A stretch of 64,000 nt of DNA from Sporomusa malonica. GTDB lineage: Bacteria; Bacillota; Negativicutes; Sporomusales; Sporomusaceae. A program made the translations under genes and the position numbers. Location of the stretch: assembly GCF_900176355.1 (NCBI RefSeq), contig NZ_FWXI01000010.1, positions 111,070 through 175,069 on the forward strand. The letters run 5' to 3'. Position 1 is the first letter of the stretch; each line of letters opens with the position of its first letter. This document shows positions 43,636 to 54,207 of the stretch, in pieces. The notes beneath the pieces are model-generated. The model worked only from the letters and a program-made list of their open reading frames with translations, made no database searches and was not told where the DNA came from.

Positions 43636-46479
43636 TTAACCCACCTCCGTCAACGCGGTCTCAACCCGTGCGAGCACCTCATCGTCCTGGTAATGATGTA
43701 CAAAAATTGCCTTATTAGGACATTCGGAGGCGCACATACCACAGCCACGACAATCAGCAGGAGGGATATAGGCAGCGCCCATTTCCTTCTTATCTCTGGT
43801 GATTTGTGGAATGGTGTATGGGCAAGTTCGTACACAAGTCAAGCAAGCTGCGCATTTTTCCCATTCTACCTCAGCCACCATACCGCCCATCATAAGCGCA
43901 GGCTGAGCCAAAATACGGGCTGCACGACCAGCCACACCTTTGGCCTGAGTCAGGCAATCTACGACTGATTTCGGCCCATGGGCCGCACCGGAAATAAAGA
44001 TACCGCCACCCGGGAAGGCAATTGTACCGAAGTTGGAGTGGGTTTCTGAAAGGAAACCGTCAGCATTAACCTGAATCTTAAACAAGTCAGCAAGCTGTTT
44101 GGCTTCCAAAGATGCTGTTTGAGCAACTGCCAGAATCACTTGATCAGGTTTTAGATTCAGCGTAAGACCTGATTGCGGATCAGCCACTGCCATAGTGAGG
44201 TTGCCGGCATTATCTTTTGCTAACACAGGCTTGTCAGCTTCATCGTAATGAACAAACACTACGCCAGCTTTACGTGCTTCACGGTATTTGAGTTCAAGAT
44301 AACCTGGCGTACGAATATCACGCGACAGTACATACACCTTAGCTTCAGGGTTCTGCTCTTTGATCTTGGTAGCAGCGTATACTGTTTCGCCACAGCAGGT
44401 GCGGCTGCAGTATTTATTCTCCTCATTACGGGAACCAACGCATTGTACAAAGACATATGTAGAAGCACCCTTAGCAGGTAAACGGCCATCAGCCAGACGA
44501 TACATAGCCTCAACACCAGTAATTACTCGCTGGTCCTGACCAAATAAATAGTCTGAAGGAACATAGGTAGTAGTACCAGTGGCGAGAATGACTACGCCAT
44601 GCTCAACCTTTTTAGTTGTCTTCACTTGCCCCTGTCCGGTGGCAACAGTAGTGATAAAGTGGCCTTGACGACCGCTAAACTCAACTGCTTCCGAATTAAG
44701 CAGAACCTCAATCTTATCGTTTTTCCGCACCTGTTTTTCCAGGTCTTCCACTGTCTGCTTGAGGTCTTGCGTTTCTAAACTGCCGGTAAGGTCACGGACA
44801 TAGCCCCCAAGTACAGAGGCTTTGTCGACAATAGTACAGCCAAAACCGCGATCAGCCAGCGCCAAAGCAGTAGCCATACCGCTAACACCGCCGCCAACTA
44901 CAAGGGCACGCGATACCACTGGTTCTGCGTGCCATCTAAGCGGTTTAAATGCTTTTACATCACTCACCGCACGGGCAGTTACAGCAACAGCTGCTTTAGT
45001 GGCCTTATCAGCATTGTTGTCCCAAACTTTGGCTGGAACAGCTGCCATTTCGACAAGCATCCGGTTCAAACCGGCCGCCTGTGCTGTTTCCTGAAATAGA
45101 TTTAGGTTATGCTTTAGAACGCAGGGTGAAACAACAATACGGTTAAGACCCTGAGTTGCAATAAGCTTTTGAAGCTTAGCAATAGATTCAGGTTGACAAG
45201 CCGTTTGTTCACACTCAACAACAGTTACACCAGCTTGATTCTTAGCTGCCGCAGTTACGGTATTGACATCTGCCCCCATAGCAGCTAAGCCGGCTTTACA
45301 GAGGAATACGCCAACCCGTACGGGCTCTTGGCTAATGTCACGCTCAGGAGTTGGTTTCCGGCCTGGACGACCTTCCGCTTTTCCCAACGCGCGAGTAGTA
45401 GCTGCTGCTGCCGCACTAGCCAGAGACATGGTCTCAGGAACGTCAAGCGGGCCTTGGCTACCACCAACCGAGAAAATACCCGGGCGCTTGGTAGTTACTG
45501 GTTCAAGGGGATCAACCTGAACAAAACCAAATTGGTTCAGAGGAATTTGTAAAATTCCGGCAGTTTCTTTTAAACGGGTAGACGGACGAATACCTGCGGC
45601 AAGCACTACCAAATCAAATTCTTCTTTGACTGGTTTGCTAGCAGCCGCATAGTTAATTGACAATTTTTCAGTTACAGGATCTTCTTTAACCTCAGAAATC
45701 ATGGTACGTACATAGTTAGTACCTAATTCCTGAGCACGTGCCAAAAAGGTGTCAAAGTTTTTGCCGCACGCTCTTAAGTCAAGGTAATATACCGTGACAT
45801 CGGTTTTCGGGGCAAACTCTTTGGCCAATATAGCTTCTTTGGCAGTAAACATACAGCAAATAGCCGAGCAATATTCGCCCTTGGATACTACATCCCGGGA
45901 ACCTACGCACTGTATGAAAGCAATTTTTTCCGCACATTTTCCGTCTGACGGGCGTCTGATACAGTCTGAGCGATAGCGGCTTTCAGATAATAAATGCTCA
46001 AATTCTAAGCTGGTAACAACATTTTTGTAGTAACCATATCCGTATTCGCCTTTTTGGGAGACGTCATACATACTGAAACCGGCTGCCAGAATAACCGCTC
46101 CGACGACGACTTTTTGAGTGCGCTTGCCTGTTGCGACATCGCTGACGGTAGCCTGGAAATGACCTACATCCCCTTGTAATTCAACCAGTTTGCTGCTGGT
46201 GTAGACATGAACAAGCGGATTGTTGCAGGCTCTGGTAATGAGTGACCCCAATACCGTACTGGATGCATGAAGGTTACCGCCTAAATACAAAGCAGAAATG
46301 TTTACTTGATCTCCCCATGGGCAGGCGGCTTGACCGCTTTGCTCTGAAGAATCTACTAACTTCCCGCCAAGATTTGCTTCATCTGTTACCAGATGAACGG
46401 GGTATCCTGCCCCAGCTAATTCCAGAGCCGCTTGCAGACCGGCAATGCCACCGCCAATAACGAGCACATCCTTTTGCAT
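43636..46479 (-). CDS. hdrA: HdrA-like flavoprotein (heterodisulfide reductase subunit A, long form)
   Basis: A 947-residue HdrA with two FAD-domain halves: VLVIGGGIAGLQAALELAGAG at the N-terminus and ALVVGGGVSGMATALALADRG near residue 520. Cluster motifs are CVGSRD...CSAICCMFTAKEA, a matching CVGSRNEENKYCSRTCC, and a two-cluster ferredoxin domain at the end (CAACLTCVRTCP, CRGCGMCASECP). This duplicated form is typical of acetogen hdrABC-mvhD-metVF clusters. It is the likely flavin site of electron bifurcation or confurcation. The ATG at 46479, 11 bases after AAAGG, begins exactly at the fold; the frame is open to 46563. Confidence 0.92.
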   Translation of the reverse strand: MQKDVLVIGGGIAGLQAALELAGAGYPVHLVTDEANLGGKLVDSSEQSGQAACPWGDQVNISALYLGGNLHASSTVLGSLITRACNNPLVHVYTSSKLVELQGDVGHFQATVSDVATGKRTQKVVVGAVILAAGFSMYDVSQKGEYGYGYYKNVVTSLEFEHLLSESRYRSDCIRRPSDGKCAEKIAFIQCVGSRDVVSKGEYCSAICCMFTAKEAILAKEFAPKTDVTVYYLDLRACGKNFDTFLARAQELGTNYVRTMISEVKEDPVTEKLSINYAAASKPVKEEFDLVVLAAGIRPSTRLKETAGILQIPLNQFGFVQVDPLEPVTTKRPGIFSVGGSQGPLDVPETMSLASAAAAATTRALGKAEGRPGRKPTPERDISQEPVRVGVFLCKAGLAAMGADVNTVTAAAKNQAGVTVVECEQTACQPESIAKLQKLIATQGLNRIVVSPCVLKHNLNLFQETAQAAGLNRMLVEMAAVPAKVWDNNADKATKAAVAVTARAVSDVKAFKPLRWHAEPVVSRALVVGGGVSGMATALALADRGFGCTIVDKASVLGGYVRDLTGSLETQDLKQTVEDLEKQVRKNDKIEVLLNSEAVEFSGRQGHFITTVATGQGQVKTTKKVEHGVVILATGTTTYVPSDYLFGQDQRVITGVEAMYRLADGRLPAKGASTYVFVQCVGSRNEENKYCSRTCCGETVYAATKIKEQNPEAKVYVLSRDIRTPGYLELKYREARKAGVVFVHYDEADKPVLAKDNAGNLTMAVADPQSGLTLNLKPDQVILAVAQTASLEAKQLADLFKIQVNADGFLSETHSNFGTIAFPGGGIFISGAAHGPKSVVDCLTQAKGVAGRAARILAQPALMMGGMVAEVEWEKCAACLTCVRTCPYTIPQITRDKKEMGAAYIPPADCRGCGMCASECPNKAIFVHHYQDDEVLARVETALTEVG

Positions 46480-46599
46480 GGCTCTCACTGCCTTTCGATA
46501 AAATATCTTTTCTTCACCATCATTACTAATTAGGCGTGGTATAACCACAGAGAAACCGGACATAGCTATATAATAGTTCTGCCGGTTTCTCTGAATAGG

Positions 46600-47463
46600 T
46601 TACAACAAGTGCAATGATGTCAAGAGCGGTATGGGATCAACAATATGTTTCTTCATCCATTTTTTTGCTTCAGGATGTCCAAAACTAATCCCCAGCAATT
46701 CGGTGAAGAAAAAGATTGGTATAGGATTTTGGATTTCTTTCTGCCGGGTTTCTAAAGTCATCTGACATAACGGACATGCTGTCACAATCGCATCGGCACC
46801 TGCTCGTTGAGCCGCAGTTACCAAGTTTTTAGTTATCTCATATACGACATCAGTACGTGGCACTGTTAAGCTACCGCCACAACAGTCAGTTTTGTATGAC
46901 CAGCGTTTCACATCAGCTCCGGCCAACTTCATCAGCTGATCCATAGCTTGTGGCTGTTCAACATCATCAAAGGCGACGTAAGTAGGCCGTGTAAGAAGAC
47001 AACCATAATATGGGGCCAGCTTTAGGCCGTTAAGCGGCTTTTTAACCTTCTCATTAACTTTGCCCAAATACTCTTTTCTCATGATAACTTCCAGCGGGTG
47101 TGTAACATGAACTGTACCATTGTATGACGCGCCCATTATGCTTTTGAGTTCTTCGTTAGCATCTTTTGCTTCCGTAGTACCTTCACGGCAGTAATGGTCA
47201 GCGCCTTTTACAAGGTTATAGCAGGCGGCACATGGCAGGACAAGTTCTTTTTGCTGTTCGGCTTCAGCAATAACAAGATTCCTGAGCGGCAAAGCAAGTG
47301 CGAGAAATCTGTCGGTGGAGTGACCTGCGGTAGCTCCACAGCAATTCCACTCGGGAAGTTCAGCCAGCTCCAACCCTAATGCATCAAATACAGCCTCGGT
47401 GGCCATATTGTACTCGGCCGCTGTGGAGTGAAGTGAACATCCTGGATAATATCCTAGTTTCAT
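46600..47463 (-). CDS. hdrB: HdrB-like CCG-domain protein
   Basis: A 287-residue heterodisulfide reductase B-type subunit with two CCG (Cys-rich) repeats: EWNCCGATAGHS with PCAACYNLVKGADH, and TDCCGGSLTVPR with TACPLCQMTLETRQ. In methanogens these hold two noncubane [4Fe-4S] clusters that reduce heterodisulfide. In acetogens the substrate is not settled, and electron transfer to MetVF is a common proposal. Its start overlaps hdrC by four bases, so the subunits are co-translated. Confidence 0.92.
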   Translation of the reverse strand: MKLGYYPGCSLHSTAAEYNMATEAVFDALGLELAELPEWNCCGATAGHSTDRFLALALPLRNLVIAEAEQQKELVLPCAACYNLVKGADHYCREGTTEAKDANEELKSIMGASYNGTVHVTHPLEVIMRKEYLGKVNEKVKKPLNGLKLAPYYGCLLTRPTYVAFDDVEQPQAMDQLMKLAGADVKRWSYKTDCCGGSLTVPRTDVVYEITKNLVTAAQRAGADAIVTACPLCQMTLETRQKEIQNPIPIFFFTELLGISFGHPEAKKWMKKHIVDPIPLLTSLHLL

Positions 47464-48050
47464 CGCGCCTTTTTCTCCTTTGCTCTCTGGAATATTTTCT
47501 TGACTTCGCCCTTGCGCCGCTTGAGGGCATTATGTGGCAAGAATGGCATCTTACCACGTTTAGTCATTTCCTTGCCAAGATCCATGTCTGCCAAATAAGT
47601 TCCTGTACACAATTTGTAAAGTCCCATGAGTCCAAGTTCATACCCGCGGCCTTCGCCGCCGATAATTGGGAAACCTTTCATGGAATCAAGAAACAACTCG
47701 TAAAACAACTTTACGTTGTAATGACTTGCCGGAATTTTGTCTTCAGCAATAGTCTCCATTTTAATGGTGTCCATGACTTTAGATGTGTCAATTCCGTTCG
47801 GACAACGTACTGCGCAAGTCTTGCAACCAACGCAGAGCCATGGAGTATTGGACTGATAGACCTTATCCTTTTCCCCCAGCTGAATCATCCGTAAAATCTC
47901 GTAATTGTTATGTTCCATGACAAAGTTTATCGGACAGCCACCAGCACACTTCATGCAATGATAGCATGATGAAATGGGCTGATGAGATTTCTCCTCGATT
48001 TCCTGACAGAAAGAAGCTTTACCCTTAGCGGGTTGGTTCACCGTTGACAT
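47460..48050 (-). CDS. hdrC: HdrC-like ferredoxin subunit
   Basis: A 196-residue protein with two [4Fe-4S] motifs, CYHCMKCAGGCPI near residue 33 and CVGCKTCAVRCPNGI near 75, followed by a helical C-terminus. It is the electron-carrying partner of HdrB. Either of two adjacent ATG codons could start it (48053 or 48050); the second is better spaced from AGGAGG. Confidence 0.9.
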   Translation of the reverse strand: MSTVNQPAKGKASFCQEIEEKSHQPISSCYHCMKCAGGCPINFVMEHNNYEILRMIQLGEKDKVYQSNTPWLCVGCKTCAVRCPNGIDTSKVMDTIKMETIAEDKIPASHYNVKLFYELFLDSMKGFPIIGGEGRGYELGLMGLYKLCTGTYLADMDLGKEMTKRGKMPFLPHNALKRRKGEVKKIFQRAKEKKAR

Positions 48051-48085
48051 CATTGACCTCCTTTCCTGGCGTAAACCCAGCGGTA

Positions 48086-48877
48086 TTACCGCTGTCTGAA
48101 CACCTTAGCGTAGGAGTCGCAGTAAATATCTTTGTTCAGGATAACGCGAGCCGAAGCGATAGCGTCAACCATCATATCATCATTAGCATCAAGGATAGCG
48201 GAATCAAGACCAGCAGTCATAGCCATAACAGCAAAGGTGCGGTTAAGAAGCGGACGATGCGGGGTCTTTTGAGAAACGTTAGAAAGACCAATAGTAGTCA
48301 GCGGTGCTGGATTCGAAAGTAATTTGATCTGGCGGATGGTTTCTAATGCTTCAACCGCATGCTCTTGTGCTACGTTAACCGGGAGGATAATCGGGTCGAT
48401 GAAAAGGTTGTCTGGTTGAAGTCCGTAAACTTCAGCATTGGCAACGAATTCCATAGCAAGAGCTACGCGCTCTTCGGCACTCTTAGGAATACCGGATTTG
48501 CTGATGCAGAGGCAAACAACATCGGCTTGATACTTAGCTGCCATTGGGAAAACGCGGTCAATTTTTTCTTGTTCGCAACCAATGGAGTTAATGAGTGCGC
48601 CGGGCTTGCCATAAGCGATAAGAGCTGCTTCCATAGCGTCATAGTCAGTAGTATCAATGGCGAGAGGCAAATCGCTAACTTCCATAACGGTTTTAACCAT
48701 CCAAGGCAGGTCTACTGTTTGATCTTCGGAGTTAGGTCCGGTGTTAACGTCAAGATAATGAGCGCCGCCCTCTTTTTGTTTGACAGCCCATTCTTGGAGA
48801 GGCTTAGGATCATGCTCCCGAACTGCTTTACCGATGTCTTTGAACATACCATTAATTCTTTCGCCAATGAGAATCAT
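48086..48877 (-). CDS. acsE: Methyltetrahydrofolate:corrinoid/iron-sulfur protein methyltransferase
   Basis: A 263-residue pterin-binding TIM barrel, the MeTr of the Wood-Ljungdahl methyl branch. ILIGERINGMFKDIGKAV opens the fold; LDVNTGPNSEDQ, the substrate-binding DTTDYDAMEAALI, NSIGCEQEKI and TIGLSNVSQKTPHR follow. It transfers the methyl group from 5-methyl-THF to the cobalt of the AcsCD corrinoid protein. The gene lies after acsD with a 100-base gap in which I see nothing. GAGGGGGATTACTA precedes the ATG. Confidence 0.95.
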   Translation of the reverse strand: MILIGERINGMFKDIGKAVREHDPKPLQEWAVKQKEGGAHYLDVNTGPNSEDQTVDLPWMVKTVMEVSDLPLAIDTTDYDAMEAALIAYGKPGALINSIGCEQEKIDRVFPMAAKYQADVVCLCISKSGIPKSAEERVALAMEFVANAEVYGLQPDNLFIDPIILPVNVAQEHAVEALETIRQIKLLSNPAPLTTIGLSNVSQKTPHRPLLNRTFAVMAMTAGLDSAILDANDDMMVDAIASARVILNKDIYCDSYAKVFRQR

Positions 48878-48977
48878 TAGTAATCCCCCTCGATATTATT
48901 ATATTTTTTTAAGGAAACCTTGCGTTAATGATGATGGTTTAACGGAATACCCATATTTACACGAAATTGCTTAAGAA

Positions 48978-49946
48978 TTAAATTTCGGCCTTAACCATTA
49001 ATTCTTCGGCATTTTTCTTAACAAGACGAACCGCTTCCGGATGACGAAGAACCATTACATGAGCGCCGCCCTGTAAGAGACCAGTAGCAGTCATTGCTTC
49101 CCAAAGGATAGCGCGATCTGCTTGGTTACCCCAGTTGGGGAAATCTTCTTCAGTAGCAACAGCTTCTTTAGCGCGCCATGCTTCATAACCCACTTGGCAG
49201 ATTACCGGTTGGGACAACATTTTGTCACCTGAGAGAGCGCCCAGACGGCCGCGCTCAAGGATGGAGTAGGTATATTCAATACCGTAGCCGAGAGCTGCAG
49301 TGCTCGGGTCAATAAGAACATTATCAGCAGCCAAGCCTAGCTCAGAGATAAGAATGTTCAGCTGTTTGCAGATGTTGATATCGAGTGGGCTAGCAGCAAG
49401 TACTTTGTGCTTATGAACCATTGCAGCAGCTGCAACTGACTTGTAGTTGTCTTGCTTAGCGCAGCCGATAAGCAGGTTTTCACCAGCAGCAGCTTCTGCA
49501 ACAACAGGCAGAACAGCATTGTCTTTTTCGTCTTCGCCACAACCAACGACAATTAGAGGTACGCCGACAGCGGCGAGTACGTCTTTAACGATTTTGGCGC
49601 AATCTTCAGGGCTCTTGTCACCATTATCAGGATGAGCACCGGCAAGCTTGAGATAAATCATATCTGCGCCGAATTCTACACACTTTTTAGCCCAAGCAAC
49701 AGGGCAGTCCATAACTTCAGCATACACTTGATTCAGAACTGGATGCCAACCAGGATTAATGTCCTGAATTTCCATTGCAACTACAGGCTTTAGGGGCATG
49801 TCGCCTTCGAACTGAAGGAACGGCATAGTGGATTCTCCGCCAACAGTTACGGTGCTGGTACGAGTGCCACCCTGTTCTTTGGTTGCACCAAGGGTAACGG
49901 TATTGATTTTACCGGAATATTTTTCTTTCAACATATTAGTTGCCAT
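48978..49946 (-). CDS. acsD: Corrinoid/iron-sulfur protein small subunit
   Basis: A 322-residue AcsD/CdhD-family TIM barrel. [20 protein letters not shown] near residue 42, the [14 protein letters not shown] segment, [19 protein letters not shown] and [20 protein letters not shown] mark the family. With AcsC it carries the methyl-cobalamin between AcsE and AcsB. Its length is normal. GGAAGGAGCGTAACT precedes the ATG. Confidence 0.95.
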   Translation of the reverse strand: MATNMLKEKYSGKINTVTLGATKEQGGTRTSTVTVGGESTMPFLQFEGDMPLKPVVAMEIQDINPGWHPVLNQVYAEVMDCPVAWAKKCVEFGADMIYLKLAGAHPDNGDKSPEDCAKIVKDVLAAVGVPLIVVGCGEDEKDNAVLPVVAEAAAGENLLIGCAKQDNYKSVAAAAMVHKHKVLAASPLDINICKQLNILISELGLAADNVLIDPSTAALGYGIEYTYSILERGRLGALSGDKMLSQPVICQVGYEAWRAKEAVATEEDFPNWGNQADRAILWEAMTATGLLQGGAHVMVLRHPEAVRLVKKNAEELMVKAEI

Positions 49947-49967
49947 AGTTACGCTCCTTCCAAACTT

Positions 49968-50723
49968 CTAGATTTCTGCTTTTTTACATATAGCGTTAAC
50001 CGCTTGTACTGCCACCGCGTTATCAGGTAAATCAAACAGCGGCTGGCTCAATAAATCATATTTGGCTACCAACGGATCATAGGGGATTACACCGATTAAC
50101 TCAAGGCCAGTTTTATCAATCTCGCCTTGTAAAGCGGCAATGTCCTCATCATTTTGTGTCTTGGTAACAATCAAATAGATGTTTTTAACGTCAGATTTCA
50201 GTGTGTCAACAAGCTGCCTGACACGACCGGCTGAACGAATGCTACGTGCCGAAGCATCACTAACTACAAACATGTAATCAATATCCTGAGTTACCCGGCG
50301 GCTAATATGCTCCAAACCGGCCTCATTATCCATGAGTACATAGCCATAGTTCTTGCCAAGTTTATCCATATAACCTCGCAGAAGGTTATTAGGAAAGCAG
50401 TAGCAACCAGGACCTTCGGGCCCTCCCATCACCAGCATATCAACATTGTCTGATTCAACTAATGAGGCTTGGAGTTTATATTCAATATACGTCTCCTGTG
50501 TCATACCGGCAGGAATGTTCTTCGGATTTTTAGTACTGGTTATTAACTCGGAAATAGTCTGTTCTACTTCCATACCCAAGGCTTCGTTCAGATTGGCGTT
50601 AGCATCAGCATCCACCGCCAGAATGGAGCCCTTGTTGTTTTTCACCAGATACCTTATCAATAACGCAGTAAAAGATGTTTTACCGGTTCCGCCTTTACCT
50701 GCCACTGCTATTTGCTTTGCCAT
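49968..50723 (-). CDS. cooC: CooC-type nickel-insertion ATPase (first copy)
   Basis: A 251-residue SIMIBI ATPase. The deviant Walker A GKGGTGKTSFTA at the N-terminus, AVDADANANLNEALG, and MGGPEGPGCYCFPNNLLR, with the nickel/zinc-binding Cys-x-Cys, are family marks; MDNEAGLEHISRRVTQ follows. CooC/AcsF helps put Ni into CODH/ACS. A second, diverged copy is at 60364. Inferred: one serves the CODH C-cluster and one the ACS A-cluster, but which is which cannot be told by eye. Confidence 0.92.
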   Translation of the reverse strand: MAKQIAVAGKGGTGKTSFTALLIRYLVKNNKGSILAVDADANANLNEALGMEVEQTISELITSTKNPKNIPAGMTQETYIEYKLQASLVESDNVDMLVMGGPEGPGCYCFPNNLLRGYMDKLGKNYGYVLMDNEAGLEHISRRVTQDIDYMFVVSDASARSIRSAGRVRQLVDTLKSDVKNIYLIVTKTQNDEDIAALQGEIDKTGLELIGVIPYDPLVAKYDLLSQPLFDLPDNAVAVQAVNAICKKAEI

Positions 50724-50771
50724 AACTTAAACTCCTTTCAATACACCCAAAACTACAGCTTTAATGTCAAC

Positions 50772-52742
50772 TTAAAGACTGACATTGGGGAATAACGTCA
50801 AATCAGTATGTGGGATAAACAATGATGAGACAAATTCGTCCATAAACAGGTTACCAACCGACAATTCAATATAAGTCATTTTTCCTGCCAGACTATTGGC
50901 TTCCATCCAAGCCTCCTGCGATAACAACGCCATACAGGCACCTTTGGCTGAAGTATTACCGACATACTTATACTTTTCAATAGGTATATCAGGCAACAAA
51001 CCAATAGTAATCGCATCAGGAATGTTGAGGTAATTGCCAAATCCACCTGCCACATAAATGGTTTCGATACTTTCTAATTCAAAGCCGACCACATTTAAGA
51101 GCGAGCGAATTCCGGCAAACACTGCTCCTTTAGCCCTGAGCAGGTTTTTGACATCGGCTTCACTTATGACAATATCCCGGTCAAGGTCTGTGTCATCTCG
51201 CCAAACCAAGACGTATTCTGGCCCCGTCTCGCCAATGCGCATCCGTTCAGTTGATAGACTGGTCTGAAATTTTCCAGCCCGGTCTATAATTCCGGTGCGC
51301 CTAAGTTTAGCCAGGCAATTGATCAGGCCTGAACCGCAGATGCCAATCGGCTTACCGTTATTGATGGTGGTATAAGATACTTCGTATGTCTGAGGATCTA
51401 TTTCCAGGCGCTCGATTGCACCATGCATAGCCCTCATACCATAAGTTATCCCTGATCCTTCAAAGGCTGGACCAGCTGAACAGGAACAAGTTACTAACCA
51501 ATCACCAGAGCCTAACACCATTTCACCGTTTGTACCGATATCAATCAAGAGCGATATTGGCGCATCAGCATTACCCATGCCAGTAAACAAGGTTCCTGAA
51601 ACGATATCACCGCCCACATAACTAGCCACTGACGGATAGCTAAATACCAGAGCGTCAGGGTTCACTCTCAGCCCTACTTCCTGAGCCTTAACAACGGGAA
51701 AGAAGTTAGCGGTCGGAATATATGGCTCCAGACGGATGAACTTGGGGTTAATCCCCAGGAACAAGTGCGCCATGGTTGTGTTACCGGCTGTCATGATTAC
51801 GCGGATATCCGATTCTTTAATCTGCCTTTGTTTCACCAGTAAGTCCATGATTAATGTGTTTATGGTATCAATGATACACTGATGAATGGTCTTCAAGCCG
51901 TCAGTTTCATCAACGGCATATACAATGCGACTAATGACATCATCGCCAAAACGAGCCTGACGGTTATGCGTTCCTGCAGTATCAATAACTCTACCTTTTT
52001 CCAGGTCAAGGAGGTAGGCTACTACGGTAGTAGTGCCAATATCGACAGCTAAACCGTATAGAGGCTGATGGCCATGGCCTGGCTCAACAGCAATTACTTC
52101 AGCCTTACCACCAACCTCAGATAGCAGTACAGTCACTTTAAAATGTGCAGCCCTGAGGATTTCTCCCAAATTACGAATGATCGCGAGGGAAATATTGATG
52201 TCCGTACACTTCGTTTCTTTCTTAAGAGCCAAAGTCAACCGATTAAGGTCATCACGGTTGTCCTGCAGATTAGCCACAGGCAAAGTCAGCCTGATACGCC
52301 GACAGAGTGGATTAAGCGGATAACCGTTAAGCGGGCTTTCCTGTTTTTCCAGAAACAGCTCTTTAAGCTGCCATACGTGCAGTAAATAGTTGCTCAAAGC
52401 TTCTGACATACCACTGTTTACCTGATGGTGATCAACCAGCACCTGATGTTTGCTCATGGCCGAGGTTTTAGGTATCTCTACCACTAAATCCTCATCTTGA
52501 ACTAATGTCTGGCACGCTAAATTGAATCCCTTCTCAGCAAGCCTTGCTGCCAAATGGCTGTCTCGTCTAGCCTTTGCAGCACCGCTCTTAATGTGAACAG
52601 CGCATTTACCGCATGTACCGTCACCACCGCAAGGGGCTTTTATCTCAATATCAGCTTTACCTGCGGCAGTAAGTAAATCAGTTCCTGGATCTACCTCAAC
52701 TTTGACTCCTGCGGGAAGAAATGTTACGAACCGTTTGTTCAT
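50772..52742 (-). CDS. acsV: AcsV/RACo-like corrinoid reductive activator
   Basis: A 656-residue ASKHA-type ATPase with an N-terminal [2Fe-2S] ferredoxin domain (CGGDGTCGKCAVH; second ligand group in FNLACQTLV). The actin-like ATP-binding core includes GLAVDIGTTTVVAYLLDLE, MTAGNTTMAHLFLG, LLIDIGTNGEMVLGSGD and IYVAGGFGNYLNIPDA. It restores Co(I) in the corrinoid protein after accidental oxidation, at the cost of ATP. It lies between acsC and cooC, as in other acetogen operons. CAGGAGGGTAATTC precedes the ATG. Confidence 0.92.
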   Translation of the reverse strand: MNKRFVTFLPAGVKVEVDPGTDLLTAAGKADIEIKAPCGGDGTCGKCAVHIKSGAAKARRDSHLAARLAEKGFNLACQTLVQDEDLVVEIPKTSAMSKHQVLVDHHQVNSGMSEALSNYLLHVWQLKELFLEKQESPLNGYPLNPLCRRIRLTLPVANLQDNRDDLNRLTLALKKETKCTDINISLAIIRNLGEILRAAHFKVTVLLSEVGGKAEVIAVEPGHGHQPLYGLAVDIGTTTVVAYLLDLEKGRVIDTAGTHNRQARFGDDVISRIVYAVDETDGLKTIHQCIIDTINTLIMDLLVKQRQIKESDIRVIMTAGNTTMAHLFLGINPKFIRLEPYIPTANFFPVVKAQEVGLRVNPDALVFSYPSVASYVGGDIVSGTLFTGMGNADAPISLLIDIGTNGEMVLGSGDWLVTCSCSAGPAFEGSGITYGMRAMHGAIERLEIDPQTYEVSYTTINNGKPIGICGSGLINCLAKLRRTGIIDRAGKFQTSLSTERMRIGETGPEYVLVWRDDTDLDRDIVISEADVKNLLRAKGAVFAGIRSLLNVVGFELESIETIYVAGGFGNYLNIPDAITIGLLPDIPIEKYKYVGNTSAKGACMALLSQEAWMEANSLAGKMTYIELSVGNLFMDEFVSSLFIPHTDLTLFPNVSL

Positions 52743-52814
52743 GCTGAATTACCCTCCTGATTCGTTGAGCAAGGCTGTCAATTCTTATTTCAAATAACAA
52801 GTTCTAGACAATAA

Positions 52815-54161
52815 TTATTTCATGAGGTGCGGGTAACGAGCTTTAGCAAAAGCCGGAATACCAGCAGCTTCCTGCGGTCCAACAACAACTTCGTAACCGG
52901 ATTTTTCTTTCAGTTTGCCGCTGATAATGGCAACATAACCAGGGATAACGATGGTGTTGTGGTTAACTTTGTCCATAATACCGATGTTCTTAACAAACTC
53001 GGCGATAGGCTCAGCAACGAATTTACCTGCGGCCCAAGCAGTAAGAACCGATGCGCCGTCGGTGTCAACAGCCACGATATAGCCAGGGATTTTGCTGGCT
53101 ACAACTTCGCCTTCAACAGCAAAGTAAGTAAGAGCAAAGTTTGTACAAACGTATACAGGAGAATCCGGGCCAACAGCACCAATCTCATATACATTTTTAG
53201 ATTCAACAGTCATCGGTTTTTGTGGGTCGGTATAGATGTTCATGCGCCATGCCATAAGAGGCAGCAATAGGGGCTTCTCATCAACCTTCATGCAAACGAT
53301 GCTGGCATATTTAGCAACATATGTAGCAGCTTCAACGATCTCCTCTTTCGCATCAGTTGCTATTGTGCAAGCAAGCATAGGATAGCCGAATGGACGGAAT
53401 TTTTTCTTGATTGCCAGACGACGGGCATTCACCATTTCAGCTAAGGTTTTAGCCTGTTGGGTATTGCCGAAGTCGATAACAAGTTCTTTATATTGAGCAG
53501 CCACTTTTTCTACTAAAGCAGCAGTGTCATCAAGTCCATTACCTTTTACTACTACTGGGCAGTTATTAGCTTTTGCAAGAGCTACAACCTTTTCCCAGTT
53601 TTCAGCAGTTGCAGCATGCAGCAGCGGCTTCTTGGCAGCTACAGCAGGAACAGCAGCTTCCAAACCAGCAACATCTGCAGCTAGCAAGAGGGCAAAGTTA
53701 GCTTTAGCAGCTACAGCCTCAACAGCAGCCTTAAAGGTAGCAGCATCGCCAGATGCGTTAACAATTGCAACCATATCAATTGCGATTTTTTGACCAACAC
53801 GATCCATTACCAGACCATTTACTTTTTCAATCTTAGCATCTAATTCAGCGCCAGACAGAGTGTCTGGAATTTGAATAGCAATAGCTGTCGGATGATAGAA
53901 GGTTTTGTCATGACGGAAGAGGACGGTTTCGTCACCCATTACGATTTCTTGTTCGCCTACGCCTACTTTTACAGTACGTACAGGCGGTGCAGTTGCTGCT
54001 CCGAGGTTTTCTTTCGCTGCCTCAGTTGCATGTGGGCACATGTCGAGAGATGCTTTACCATTGGCCATTGCCATTGCAAAAGCCAAGCAGGTAGGTGAAC
54101 CACAGTCTTTACAGTTTGTTTTAGGTAGTTGTTTGAAAATGTCCAAACCTGTTAATGCCAT
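52815..54161 (-). CDS. acsC: Corrinoid/iron-sulfur protein large subunit
   Basis: A 448-residue AcsC. The N-terminal [4Fe-4S] motif (KTNCKDCGSPTCLAFAMAM with a later CPHA) is classic; the TIM-barrel part includes FGYPMLACTIATDA, and the C-terminal B12-binding domain includes GVDTDGASVLTAWAAG-like text (VDTDGASVLTAWAAG). With AcsD it forms the corrinoid protein that passes methyl to AcsB. The ATG at 54161 is chosen because AAAGGAGAAGAGAAA precedes it; the frame is open to 54215. An 11-base inverted repeat lies just upstream at 54208-54255. Confidence 0.94.
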   Translation of the reverse strand: MALTGLDIFKQLPKTNCKDCGSPTCLAFAMAMANGKASLDMCPHATEAAKENLGAATAPPVRTVKVGVGEQEIVMGDETVLFRHDKTFYHPTAIAIQIPDTLSGAELDAKIEKVNGLVMDRVGQKIAIDMVAIVNASGDAATFKAAVEAVAAKANFALLLAADVAGLEAAVPAVAAKKPLLHAATAENWEKVVALAKANNCPVVVKGNGLDDTAALVEKVAAQYKELVIDFGNTQQAKTLAEMVNARRLAIKKKFRPFGYPMLACTIATDAKEEIVEAATYVAKYASIVCMKVDEKPLLLPLMAWRMNIYTDPQKPMTVESKNVYEIGAVGPDSPVYVCTNFALTYFAVEGEVVASKIPGYIVAVDTDGASVLTAWAAGKFVAEPIAEFVKNIGIMDKVNHNTIVIPGYVAIISGKLKEKSGYEVVVGPQEAAGIPAFAKARYPHLMK

Positions 54162-54207
54162 TTTCTCTTCTCCTTTCGAATATAAGCACTTCAAATAATA
54201 TGAGAAC